IMG/VR virus record: IMGVR_UViG_3300048924_000100
Span: 1 to 64,000 of that record
Length of the DNA stretch: 64,000 nucleotides
Origin: a virus
Direction: 5' to 3' (one strand)
The notes below the pieces were generated by a model that saw nothing but the letters and a program-made list of their open reading frames with translations, was not told where the DNA came from and searched no databases. Position numbers and translations under genes: made by a program. This document shows positions 42,230-49,892 of this stretch, in pieces; the stretch's first letter is position 1, and every line of letters starts with the position of its first letter.

Positions 42230-43051
42230 TTACTTCAGGTTGGACAAGGTCTTAACTTGTTCGTTAAAGACCGCTGTGAGGTCGTTCAGGAGCACCAGGA
42301 CTGCACCAGACAGGTTGGTCAACGCAACGAACTTGTTGACGATGGTTTCGATGTCGTCGATACCCTGTTCACTGATCACCAGTTCGTTCGACTGGATCTT
42401 GTGCGTCAGCAGTTGACCCAGCTCGTAGACGTTGCTCAGTTCTTTGGCCAACAGTTCAATGTCACGCGCACCCAGGGTCTGGACGGTGTCATTGAAGGTG
42501 TCAACGCAAGCAAAGAACTCGTCGAAGTTGAAGTACACTTGACCGAGGTTGAACTTCAGTTTGCGGGCACCGTTAGGCAGTTGACGAACGAAGTTTTCGG
42601 TCTTGCTCAGAGCGTTGTCGAAGTCGCGGATGCTCCAGTTGAAGCTGCGATCGATACGCCCTGTACGAATGACTTGCTTCAGCCAATCATATAGTCTCGA
42701 TGCTTCTGTTTTCAAACTGCACACGATGTAGATGCCGTCGGTAACAGCTTTGGTGTGAGCCATCATGTTGCCCATGCCAGCAGCGAAGCCTTCTGGGGTC
42801 AGGATCTCAACACCGGTGTTCTTGACGTACATCACCTTGTTGGCACTGATGTTGTGTTGCGCAGCCGTGGCATCGACCTTATGAATCGACTTGCTCAGCA
42901 GCGCCATGCGGCTATCGATAGAGGAAGTGAACTCTTTAAAGAACAACTTAAAGTTCTCACCAATGCTCAGGGCTTCGAAGCCTTGGACAGTAAATGGTTC
43001 TGGATTTTGGACCAGCGCCAGGTAGTTCGGGATATCGGTAGATTGTTCCAT
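42230..43051 (-). CDS. Probable virion protein, 273 residues
   Basis: GAGG precedes the ATG. Mainly helical, with Leu/Lys/Glu helices across the length and no known motif. Divergent from the RecA-like gene with a 104-base gap and no early-type promoter. Similar in orientation and composition to the other - strand proteins of this region (32616, 38005, 38769). Function unknown. Confidence 0.6.
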   Translation of the reverse strand: MEQSTDIPNYLALVQNPEPFTVQGFEALSIGENFKLFFKEFTSSIDSRMALLSKSIHKVDATAAQHNISANKVMYVKNTGVEILTPEGFAAGMGNMMAHTKAVTDGIYIVCSLKTEASRLYDWLKQVIRTGRIDRSFNWSIRDFDNALSKTENFVRQLPNGARKLKFNLGQVYFNFDEFFACVDTFNDTVQTLGARDIELLAKELSNVYELGQLLTHKIQSNELVISEQGIDDIETIVNKFVALTNLSGAVLVLLNDLTAVFNEQVKTLSNLK

Positions 43052-43155
43052 TACTGACCTCTGTATTGCTATAGTTTGGGGGAGGGCAGCTTGCCCAGTA
43101 ATAATCGGGCAGATTGGCCCTGGATTGAATTCATAAAATTATCAGGAAGGTAACA

Positions 43156-44658
43156 ATGTCAAGTCTGACAAGTGGGTTTTCTTTTGTTGACGCGATCAAA
43201 TCCTCGGATTCGCTGATTCCAGCATATAACGTATCGCCGATCAACGACATGGTCAACGGTGAACACGTCATCGGTCCAGGCGGTGTGACTTACCTTAACG
43301 GCGGTGCATGCCGTAACAACGCAGTGTGTGGCGGTAACAACACACAGAAGACTGGTGAAGCCGTACTGCAAATCGTGCGCATGCTGTTCCGTATTCCAAC
43401 ATCGATCTCCTTTATCATGGACATCGAAGCCACTTTGTCGATCAAACGTATGGCTGACATGTACGACCGGGAATGTGGGATTCCGGGCTACTTCATGGAA
43501 CACGTTCTCAACAAACGTCTGTTCTACTTCAACCGTAACGACCACAAGGCTAACCCATTCGGTCGCCATGATCCTAAAGCTGAGATCTCTGGCGTTGACG
43601 GTACTTGGGTACACAACTTCTTCAAAGACCTGAACGTTAAGGTTAAAGAAGACATCAAGGCCAAGAAAGACATTTACATCACTACGCCGTATATCGGTAA
43701 CGATGGCTTGCCAATCAAGCTGATCACTCCGATCATTACCTTTGTGGACTCGATCTCCGAGATGCACTTCCACAAGGTATCGGCACACTTCCAAGACGGT
43801 GACGTCGACGAAGGCGGCGAGAAGCGTACCCGCGACATGGCTATCGGCAACATGAAGCGTATCGTCTATGAAGACGCTGACGTGCTCGGTGGCGAAGTCG
43901 GTTGCGTACAGTTCTGGACCGCTCAGGTTGTTGAGACTATCAACATGTCTGGCCGTCCTCAGGAAAAGGAATCCGTCTTCATCCGTCCTGGGAAGAAACT
44001 CAAGGGGCCTAAGTCTCTGATGCGTATCCCACAAGTAGGCTGGGAGATCATCAAAGGTTCCGCACTCAAGAGCGGCCAGGAATGGCTGTACCCTAACCCT
44101 TTCGGACGTGACATTGTTCTCGATGCAGATGCCAAAGAAAACCCTGATCTTCTATTTTACCCATTCACTGCTTATCGTAACAAGAGTGGTTCTAGTGGTG
44201 GCAGTTTCTTCTTTATTGGTTCCCAAAGTCTAGGGATTCAAGAAGGTTTGACCATGTATCATGCTATGAAAACCAATGGCATGTTCGGTCTGGAAGGCTC
44301 GGCAATCAGTCACGTCTGTGTCCTGTATCCGGAATGTAAACTGGGTCGTACCACCGTCTGGGAGAAAACCCTGACCGATGCAAAGCTGGAACGTGCGTTG
44401 ACCATCTGCTACCAGATGCTGCACATGCAGTCCTTCTGGCTCGATACACCGAAGCGTTATCGCCTCACCCCGCAAGAACTTTACACCAAGATCAAGGAGC
44501 AGGGGTACAGCTGGGACGACATTCTGGAAAACACCGTGTACTACTGGCACACGAACCCAGAGATCAAGAAACACACCGTCTCAACTATGGAGCTGTTGAA
44601 GATCGCCATCGGCGAGCGTAAGCCATATTGGCTAGAAAAAGAAGTCGCTAAGAAATAA
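43156..44658 (+). CDS. RecA/UvsX-like recombinase
   Basis: 500 residues. The N-terminal core has the order of a RecA fold: an ATP loop GGNNTQKTG at residues 59-67 in place of the usual GPxSxGKT, then SFIMDIEATLSIKRMADMY at about 86-104, which parallels RecA FIDAEHAL with Glu91 in the place of the catalytic Glu. The phosphate-binding Lys-Thr is kept. The protein should bind ssDNA and drive strand exchange in phage recombination-dependent replication, as UvsX does. The last 150 residues have no RecA counterpart that I can see. AGGAAGG lies upstream of the ATG. Confidence 0.65.
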   Translation: MSSLTSGFSFVDAIKSSDSLIPAYNVSPINDMVNGEHVIGPGGVTYLNGGACRNNAVCGGNNTQKTGEAVLQIVRMLFRIPTSISFIMDIEATLSIKRMADMYDRECGIPGYFMEHVLNKRLFYFNRNDHKANPFGRHDPKAEISGVDGTWVHNFFKDLNVKVKEDIKAKKDIYITTPYIGNDGLPIKLITPIITFVDSISEMHFHKVSAHFQDGDVDEGGEKRTRDMAIGNMKRIVYEDADVLGGEVGCVQFWTAQVVETINMSGRPQEKESVFIRPGKKLKGPKSLMRIPQVGWEIIKGSALKSGQEWLYPNPFGRDIVLDADAKENPDLLFYPFTAYRNKSGSSGGSFFFIGSQSLGIQEGLTMYHAMKTNGMFGLEGSAISHVCVLYPECKLGRTTVWEKTLTDAKLERALTICYQMLHMQSFWLDTPKRYRLTPQELYTKIKEQGYSWDDILENTVYYWHTNPEIKKHTVSTMELLKIAIGERKPYWLEKEVAKK

Positions 44659-44670
44659 GCGGCTATATGT

Positions 44671-44709
44671 ATAGGGGACTCAATCCATCGAGTCCCTATT
44701 CACTTTTAG
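44671..44709 (+). terminator. Rho-independent terminator after the RecA-like gene
   Basis: ATAGGGGACTC (44671-44681) pairs with GAGTCCCTAT (44690-44699) with one bulged G, followed by TCACTTTT. Confidence 0.75.
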
Positions 44710-44722
44710 GGGAATGCAAACA

Positions 44723-45097
44723 ATGGACAGTACTGAACAATGTGGAAATGTCGTGTTGGTAGTAGCTGACAGTAACTTTATCAATCTCTGTGTAGACCCT
44801 TTTGCTTACATGGCCAGCTTGAAAGCTAAGCTGGCTGAACGCTCGGACCAAGGCGTTACCATGTACACTGTTTCTGGTAAGTACGGGCTGGGCAACGTTG
44901 ACAACACCATCGGGGTGATTCCAGTCGACGACAAGAACAAGACCGTGTTTGGTCAAACGTTGGAAAACGTAACCATGTTGTTCGACCAACTGGTGACCAT
45001 CACTATCGCTACGAACGATCCCTTCCTCTCGATGGCGTGTGAGGTTGTGACCAACGCCAACAAGCCTTACACCAAGTACGGTTATCAGAGGAAGTAA
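44723..45097 (+). CDS. Hypothetical protein, 124 residues
   Basis: The ATG at 44723 is chosen because the AGGGGA at 44708-44713 abuts an earlier ATG at 44714 but fits 44723. Alpha/beta with a strand-rich core. No known motif. First of four consecutive + strand genes without recognised function, which may form a replication or structural unit. Confidence 0.7.
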   Translation: MDSTEQCGNVVLVVADSNFINLCVDPFAYMASLKAKLAERSDQGVTMYTVSGKYGLGNVDNTIGVIPVDDKNKTVFGQTLENVTMLFDQLVTITIATNDPFLSMACEVVTNANKPYTKYGYQRK

Positions 45098-45099
45098 TC

Positions 45100-45780
45100 A
45101 TGGCAAAGAACCGTAAAGGTTTTGAAGACTTTATCCTGACCTTTATGGGTAAGGTCACTAAGGGTGGAGGCAACCGGATTATTTACGAACGGTTGTTCAA
45201 AGCCATGAATGACAAACAGTTTGAAGAGTTCATGGTCAAACTGGAAGAAATCGAAGTGCTGGCCATCTGGGGCAGTAACAACGACCCGAACGAAATGATC
45301 GATTGGGAGAATCTCAAGAAGCTGGCCAAGGAGTATAACGTCTCCCTGGAACAGCGTCTGGTGATCTACGATGAGGAGACGGGCATCAAGTCGATGACAC
45401 CGTACACCGCGATCGTGGGTACCGATGTATTGCGTAAGCAACGTCAGATGTGGGTAAAAAAGTTCTCCGCTGCCAAAGACGATACAAAAATCGACGACCT
45501 CACTGGGCAGGTCATGGGTGACAGCCGTTCGACCGGTATTAGCCAACCTGAGATTACTGTTCTTCGTAACCTCGGCCTGACTACCATGGCCAACGAACTG
45601 TATAACGTCAAGGGTGGTGATCAGCAGGCCCTGCGTGCGTACAAGAACGACATCCTCACCACGGGTAAGACCAACACCAACTCCAGCTTGGAGCGAGGCG
45701 ATATTGCCAAGGTGTTGAAGACCGCGTATTACTTGCTGCGCGCTCGTGGTATCGACAACAACATGAACTCCCGTAACTAA
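45100..45780 (+). CDS. Hypothetical protein, 226 residues
   Basis: Starts 2 bases after the preceding stop, with GAGGAAG upstream. Basic N-terminus, helical middle (KKLAKEYNVSLEQRLVIYDE) and a C-terminal helical region. No known motif. It is followed 8 bases later by the next gene. Confidence 0.7.
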   Translation: MAKNRKGFEDFILTFMGKVTKGGGNRIIYERLFKAMNDKQFEEFMVKLEEIEVLAIWGSNNDPNEMIDWENLKKLAKEYNVSLEQRLVIYDEETGIKSMTPYTAIVGTDVLRKQRQMWVKKFSAAKDDTKIDDLTGQVMGDSRSTGISQPEITVLRNLGLTTMANELYNVKGGDQQALRAYKNDILTTGKTNTNSSLERGDIAKVLKTAYYLLRARGIDNNMNSRN

Positions 45781-45788
45781 GGTGTACC

Positions 45789-46220
45789 ATGGAAGACATG
45801 AATGATCTGTTGCACCTTAAAGTGGTGATCAACAACGCCCTGATCGATCTCCAGGGAGAAGACCGTCCTGACTTCAAGCTTCCGTTGGCAGGCATCTTCC
45901 TGGTGCCGCTGGTGCGCTTTGGTGACGGCTACGACACCTTCAACCGTGGGATCACTGCTACCGGTGCCGCTTATGACGCCTGGATCAACTTCCAGATGCA
46001 GGTGCTGACCGACCTGGGTACTAACCGCGAAAAGCTCATCGACGATTTCGAGAAGCTGCTGAGTGGCGTTATTAATGGTACCCCAGGTGGTGAAATCGTC
46101 AAGAACCATGAAGACCGAAAGGCTCTGTCTTACCTCGTGTTGCTGGCTACTCGCGTCTACGGTGATGCCATGCGTCTGGAGGCTCCTGATAAGGATGCTG
46201 ACAAAGGCGGTGCCCAATGA
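45789..46220 (+). CDS. Hypothetical protein, 143 residues
   Basis: Helical and slightly acidic protein with an AAGGTG ribosome binding site. No known motif. Its stop overlaps the start of the next gene (ATGA), so translation is coupled. Confidence 0.7.
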   Translation: MEDMNDLLHLKVVINNALIDLQGEDRPDFKLPLAGIFLVPLVRFGDGYDTFNRGITATGAAYDAWINFQMQVLTDLGTNREKLIDDFEKLLSGVINGTPGGEIVKNHEDRKALSYLVLLATRVYGDAMRLEAPDKDADKGGAQ

Positions 46221-46957
46221 TGAACAAGGTGTTGGAAATCTACACGGAGATTGATTGCATCTATGATCCTCGTCGTGGACTACTCAGTCTGTTGATGACA
46301 CCTGACATCGAGGACGACGCTGAACGTGTTAAGCAGGGTAATGCACTCTGGGACCTGCACGTGGCCGATAACTACAAGGCACGTGAACTCGACTACTTCA
46401 GTTACCCGTTCTTCAACATTGATCGGGAAAAGTATGAAGCAGCCTGGAAGAAGCGTTCCGTCAGCTCGTGGCTCATGTACTACCCGTCTAACTTCTACAA
46501 CGAGTTCATCCGCACCGTGGTGCAGCTGGAGCAGTTGGACGAGAAGCCAGTAGCGATCAAGACAGTTAACCTGAACGTTAACCTCTACCCTTATGAGTTC
46601 GACCAGGCAATGATCGATGAGTTTGTCCTTCATTGTCAGGGAGCGTTCAAGGGGCTGGTTAAGGTCAAGACGTTCAGCAGTAATCCTGCGAAGATGGACG
46701 CTGGGTACTACAAGCAATTCCGTTACGTATTCAAATACGATTCGCTGGTCGGTGAAGACTCCAGACTGCTGATTGAGTCCTTGAGCAAACACCCGATCCC
46801 GAATACGGCGTTCGTGGTGCCTGACATTCTGGCTAAGAAACTCGATTCCTTTACCGGTAGTGTTTCTGACCTGATCTTCAGCATCAGTATGGCCCTGGGT
46901 ACTGCCATTACCCTGGTTCCCATCAAACACAAGTTCTTCGATTACGCAGAAGCATAA
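46217..46957 (+). CDS. Hypothetical protein, 246 residues
   Basis: Starts at the first of two adjacent ATGs (46217/46220), overlapping the upstream stop. Mixed protein with many Tyr and Phe, and a helix plus strand end (SVSDLIFSISMALGTAITLVP). No known motif. Ends at a bidirectional terminator. Confidence 0.7.
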   Translation: MMNKVLEIYTEIDCIYDPRRGLLSLLMTPDIEDDAERVKQGNALWDLHVADNYKARELDYFSYPFFNIDREKYEAAWKKRSVSSWLMYYPSNFYNEFIRTVVQLEQLDEKPVAIKTVNLNVNLYPYEFDQAMIDEFVLHCQGAFKGLVKVKTFSSNPAKMDAGYYKQFRYVFKYDSLVGEDSRLLIESLSKHPIPNTAFVVPDILAKKLDSFTGSVSDLIFSISMALGTAITLVPIKHKFFDYAEA

Positions 46958-46968
46958 ACAACCTGTCA

Positions 46969-46997
46969 CTAGAGTGGAGGCACTGCCTCCACTCTAG
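46969..46997. terminator. Bidirectional terminator
   Basis: 13-base stem CTAGAGTGGAGGC (46969-46981) and GCCTCCACTCTAG (46985-46997) with loop ACT, then CTTTAT. Separates convergent genes. Confidence 0.85.
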
Positions 46998-47016
46998 CTT
47001 TATGCATGGGTTATTT

Positions 47017-47559
47017 TTAAACAGCGTTACCATCTATATCGACCAATTGCATGCCCTGGACAAGTTCACCCGGTTTGATTGGGGCGATGTCGGCGGTTGG
47101 GTCCAACAGGGACTTGGTAGGGTCCAACAGATACCCTGACATGTCGAACACTGGCAACGAGATAACACCGCTGCTGATGGTCTTCATGGCTTCGAGCATT
47201 TCGTTAAAGGCGAGTACGTTGGTTTCACCTTCTTTCTTCTTGGCTTTTTCCTTACGGTTATCCCGTACGGTTTTTTCCATGTGGCCGATCAGCGAGCTGA
47301 CACCTTCCAGAAGAGACGCACTGGTAGGCTTGGCCAGGTATTGCTGCATCGCGTAGTTCAGGAGCAAGGCACGGTTCTGTTGGATAGCGTCTACCAGTTT
47401 ATTCTGGTCTTCGTCTTCCAGGTCCAAGACCAAAGCCTTGCGCAGGGAGTTCATGGCTTCAGCGACTTCATCATCCTCGGTCCGGTGCTTCTTATCGAGG
47501 TCCGAGAGTTTGTCTGCAAATGGGGAAAGCTCTTTTACTGGCTGTTCTGTAGTGTCCAT
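47017..47559 (-). CDS. Hypothetical acidic helical protein, possible small terminase-like
   Basis: 180 residues, almost all helix for the first 130 residues. The pattern of a central paired helix, a Leu-rich stretch (LLEGVSSLIGHMEKTVRDNR) and then a Lys-rich KEKAKKKEGET spot is reminiscent of small terminase subunits, which form rings and bind DNA. No helix-turn-helix is clear, so the call is weak. The start has only a weak AGG 11 bases upstream. It diverges from a + strand promoter that overlaps its 5' end. Confidence 0.5.
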   Translation of the reverse strand: MDTTEQPVKELSPFADKLSDLDKKHRTEDDEVAEAMNSLRKALVLDLEDEDQNKLVDAIQQNRALLLNYAMQQYLAKPTSASLLEGVSSLIGHMEKTVRDNRKEKAKKKEGETNVLAFNEMLEAMKTISSGVISLPVFDMSGYLLDPTKSLLDPTADIAPIKPGELVQGMQLVDIDGNAV

Positions 47560-47569
47560 AATTTTTTAA

Positions 47570-47593
47570 ACCTATATTACTAGGGTAGATAAC
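47570..47593 (+). promoter_or_regulatory. Early-type phage promoter (TATATTAC)
   Basis: Perfect TATATTAC at 47573-47580 followed by GTAGATAAC (47585-47593), 31 bases before the ATG at 47612. It directs the + strand pair that follows. Confidence 0.8.
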
Positions 47594-47611
47594 AGTAAGG
47601 AGCATGGTTTC

Positions 47612-48238
47612 ATGATACTCACTAAACGGTCTGTGCTCCAGCTATTGAGCAAGTTCCCTATTGTAGGGAAATGGGCACAACTGGAACACTGCAAGCAGTT
47701 GTTGCAACAATTGGATGAGGTGCAGAGAGGATACGGCTCCGCAAAGGTCCGTTTTATTGACTCTGTCACACTTCTATACGATGCGTTGCTGGAAGCCTGT
47801 GCGTTCGAGTTACAGGACGACTTTGTGTGGTTCTATACCCTAGAGTTAAATGTTTACACACGCACCTCTGGGGATGCTCACAGGCTGTTAGGAGCGCTGA
47901 TGCGCGGGGAACTTGTAAAGGTGGAAGATTGCTTCCGCAGTTACGATGTGGGTAGGAAGGTACCTTTCATGGACTGGTACAGTAGTGGTCATACAACAGC
48001 ACTCTTCTTTACGTATGGGGTTAATCTGATTAAGGTGTATTGCGAGCAACATGCTGAGCAACTCACACCCGATCAGGTTAAGACGAAGAAGCGTGTTTAC
48101 AATCCACCACTCGACGCATTCTTAGTAAGCAAGCACTTCAAAATGTTAACTGAAGACTTAATATCGCTTGCTCGCTTAATGGTGCGTTCACAGCAAAGGG
48201 TGCTCAATGGAGAAGCCAAAGAAACACTTAAGGGCTAA
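47612..48238 (+). CDS. Hypothetical protein, 208 residues
   Basis: AAGGAG 10 bases before the ATG and an early-type promoter just upstream. An ATG at 47604 is in a frame that stops at once. Helical protein with a basic C-terminus (RSQQRVLNGEAK). No known motif. It overlaps the next gene by 32 bases. Confidence 0.7.
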   Translation: MILTKRSVLQLLSKFPIVGKWAQLEHCKQLLQQLDEVQRGYGSAKVRFIDSVTLLYDALLEACAFELQDDFVWFYTLELNVYTRTSGDAHRLLGALMRGELVKVEDCFRSYDVGRKVPFMDWYSSGHTTALFFTYGVNLIKVYCEQHAEQLTPDQVKTKKRVYNPPLDAFLVSKHFKMLTEDLISLARLMVRSQQRVLNGEAKETLKG

Positions 48239-48650
48239 TCAGCTGGACAGTATCTCCCACAAGTATGTCGATGACGATCAGCTACAGGACACACCTGCAC
48301 GGTTGTACCGTAAGCTGTTGCACAAAATGGACATGAACCCACGTAAGTGGATCAGTTACTTGCGGGACTATCTGGACTGGCGGGTGACTACCGCTGATCC
48401 TGATAAGGCAAAAGAGGAGCGAACCACGCGTACCGGCAATATCAAGGACACGTACTTTCAGAAGCCTGGCTTAACGTTTAGCAAGTTTCTGGAAGGGCTT
48501 TCAATTTTAAGGATGGCCAAGGTAGAGATTATCTTCAGGATAACTGACACCGAAGGCAAGGTATATGAAGTATCGGAGATCCAGCGAATCGTGGGTAAAG
48601 ACCGCGCTCAGCTACCTCCGGTACGTGATGACGAACCTGAAAGTTCTTGA
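48207..48650 (+). CDS. Hypothetical basic protein, 147 residues
   Basis: Starts within the previous gene with AAGGG some bases upstream. Strongly basic (RKLLHKMDMNPRKWISYLR near residue 32), with a C-terminal beta-rich part (VEIIFRITDTEGKVYE). Possibly nucleic-acid binding by charge; no motif seen. Ends before a terminator. Confidence 0.65.
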   Translation: MEKPKKHLRANQLDSISHKYVDDDQLQDTPARLYRKLLHKMDMNPRKWISYLRDYLDWRVTTADPDKAKEERTTRTGNIKDTYFQKPGLTFSKFLEGLSILRMAKVEIIFRITDTEGKVYEVSEIQRIVGKDRAQLPPVRDDEPESS

Positions 48651-48662
48651 CCGGTACGGTAT

Positions 48663-48703
48663 AGGTGGGGGTCATTCCCCACCTCAACCTCCTTTATTTT
48701 TTT
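48663..48703 (+). terminator. Rho-independent terminator
   Basis: AGGTGGGG (48663-48670) pairs with CCCCACCT (48677-48684), followed by CCTTTATTTTTTT. Confidence 0.85.
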
Positions 48704-48722
48704 GTTTGATGGAGACATTCTC

Positions 48723-49829
48723 ATGGATTTATTCAGCGGACTGGATCTCAATCCATCTGTTACCGCGTTCCAGAGCAACACCAACACCGCAATGAAGTCG
48801 GTTAAAGACTCTTCGTTGACACCGGCTGACGTTACTACAGCTAACCAGAAGCAGGGTGTGGCACTCAAGACCAGTCGTGATACCGGCGTCATGGGTACTA
48901 TCACCGAGTACCGCTCCACCGCTGTAGAACAACTCAACGGTATTATTGGTTCGTTGTCGGGCGGGTTCCTAAACCTCAAGGACCTTACCAAGAGTATCAA
49001 GATGGGTCCTGATGGGGTAACCTTCAGTGACAACGCGATTATCGCTGCGGTAACAGGTGCGGCAGGCTACAAGGTCAGTGGCGGTCAAAGTGGTGCAGCT
49101 CGGGCATTGTCAGCTTCTTTGGCTAACGAGTTCAAGAAGATCACTGGTCTGAACATCAGCAGCATCCTGACTACCCAGGGTACTGACTTCCGAGTTAACG
49201 GCAACTGGCGTGGACAACTGGGTAAACAAACCCTGAACATGCTCGGTAAGGCAGCAGGCTTCGATGACTTGCTGGACACCAGTGTTAAGGGGGCGTTCTA
49301 CAACAGCGTACTGAAGAATGCCTCTATCTTCGGTATGTCGGACAGCTACCGCAAGATCTGGGATTCTTATCCGAAAGGGTTTGAGCTGATCAAGCGAGAC
49401 GCTGCATTGGAAGCGATGGAAAACGTCATTACCAATGGCGATATCGAATCCATGGATGCCATGCTTAAACTGTTCGACACACAGACCAAGAACGTGTTGT
49501 TGGGCAAATACCCACGGTTCGTTGCGACGCTGTTCAGTAACTTCAAGTTTGACAAGACCGCTATCCCGGAACAATACCCCGCTATCCGTGATAAGTTGTT
49601 GGCGATCCTGGTAGACTTGATTGGGCCTAACTGGTACCTGAAGCAGACCTACTTTGGCCCAGTGTTGGACATGGGGTTGATGAACGCTGCGAGTAAGGAC
49701 CTGATCACCTTGCTACAGACTGTAGACGAACTGGTTCCATTGCTCTGTACAGCTGGTCTGTTCCATGACGGTTCTGCGCTGCAACAACTCCGGGGACAGT
49801 TTCCTGGTGCAGCTAAGTACGCTTTCTAA
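48723..49829 (+). CDS. Probable virion protein, 368 residues
   Basis: ATG at 48723 with GGAG 8 bases upstream; a TTG at 48702 is inside the terminator. Ser/Thr/Gly-rich N-terminal 150 residues with helices, then a mainly helical domain (residues about 175-340). There is no membrane segment or enzyme motif. It converges on the - strand 725-residue gene and may be a tail or head protein on the + strand. Unrecognised family. Confidence 0.6.
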   Translation: MDLFSGLDLNPSVTAFQSNTNTAMKSVKDSSLTPADVTTANQKQGVALKTSRDTGVMGTITEYRSTAVEQLNGIIGSLSGGFLNLKDLTKSIKMGPDGVTFSDNAIIAAVTGAAGYKVSGGQSGAARALSASLANEFKKITGLNISSILTTQGTDFRVNGNWRGQLGKQTLNMLGKAAGFDDLLDTSVKGAFYNSVLKNASIFGMSDSYRKIWDSYPKGFELIKRDAALEAMENVITNGDIESMDAMLKLFDTQTKNVLLGKYPRFVATLFSNFKFDKTAIPEQYPAIRDKLLAILVDLIGPNWYLKQTYFGPVLDMGLMNAASKDLITLLQTVDELVPLLCTAGLFHDGSALQQLRGQFPGAAKYAF

Positions 49830-49836
49830 ACAACGC

Positions 49837-49878
49837 TATAACCCCTCCTACCCTTTGCGGGGTAGGAGGGGTTATAGT
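49837..49878. terminator. Bidirectional terminator
   Basis: 18-base perfect stem CTATAACCCCTCCTACCC (49837-49854) and GGGTAGGAGGGGTTATAG (49861-49878). Separates convergent genes. Confidence 0.9.
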
Positions 49879-49892
49879 TACTACCGAGTTTT

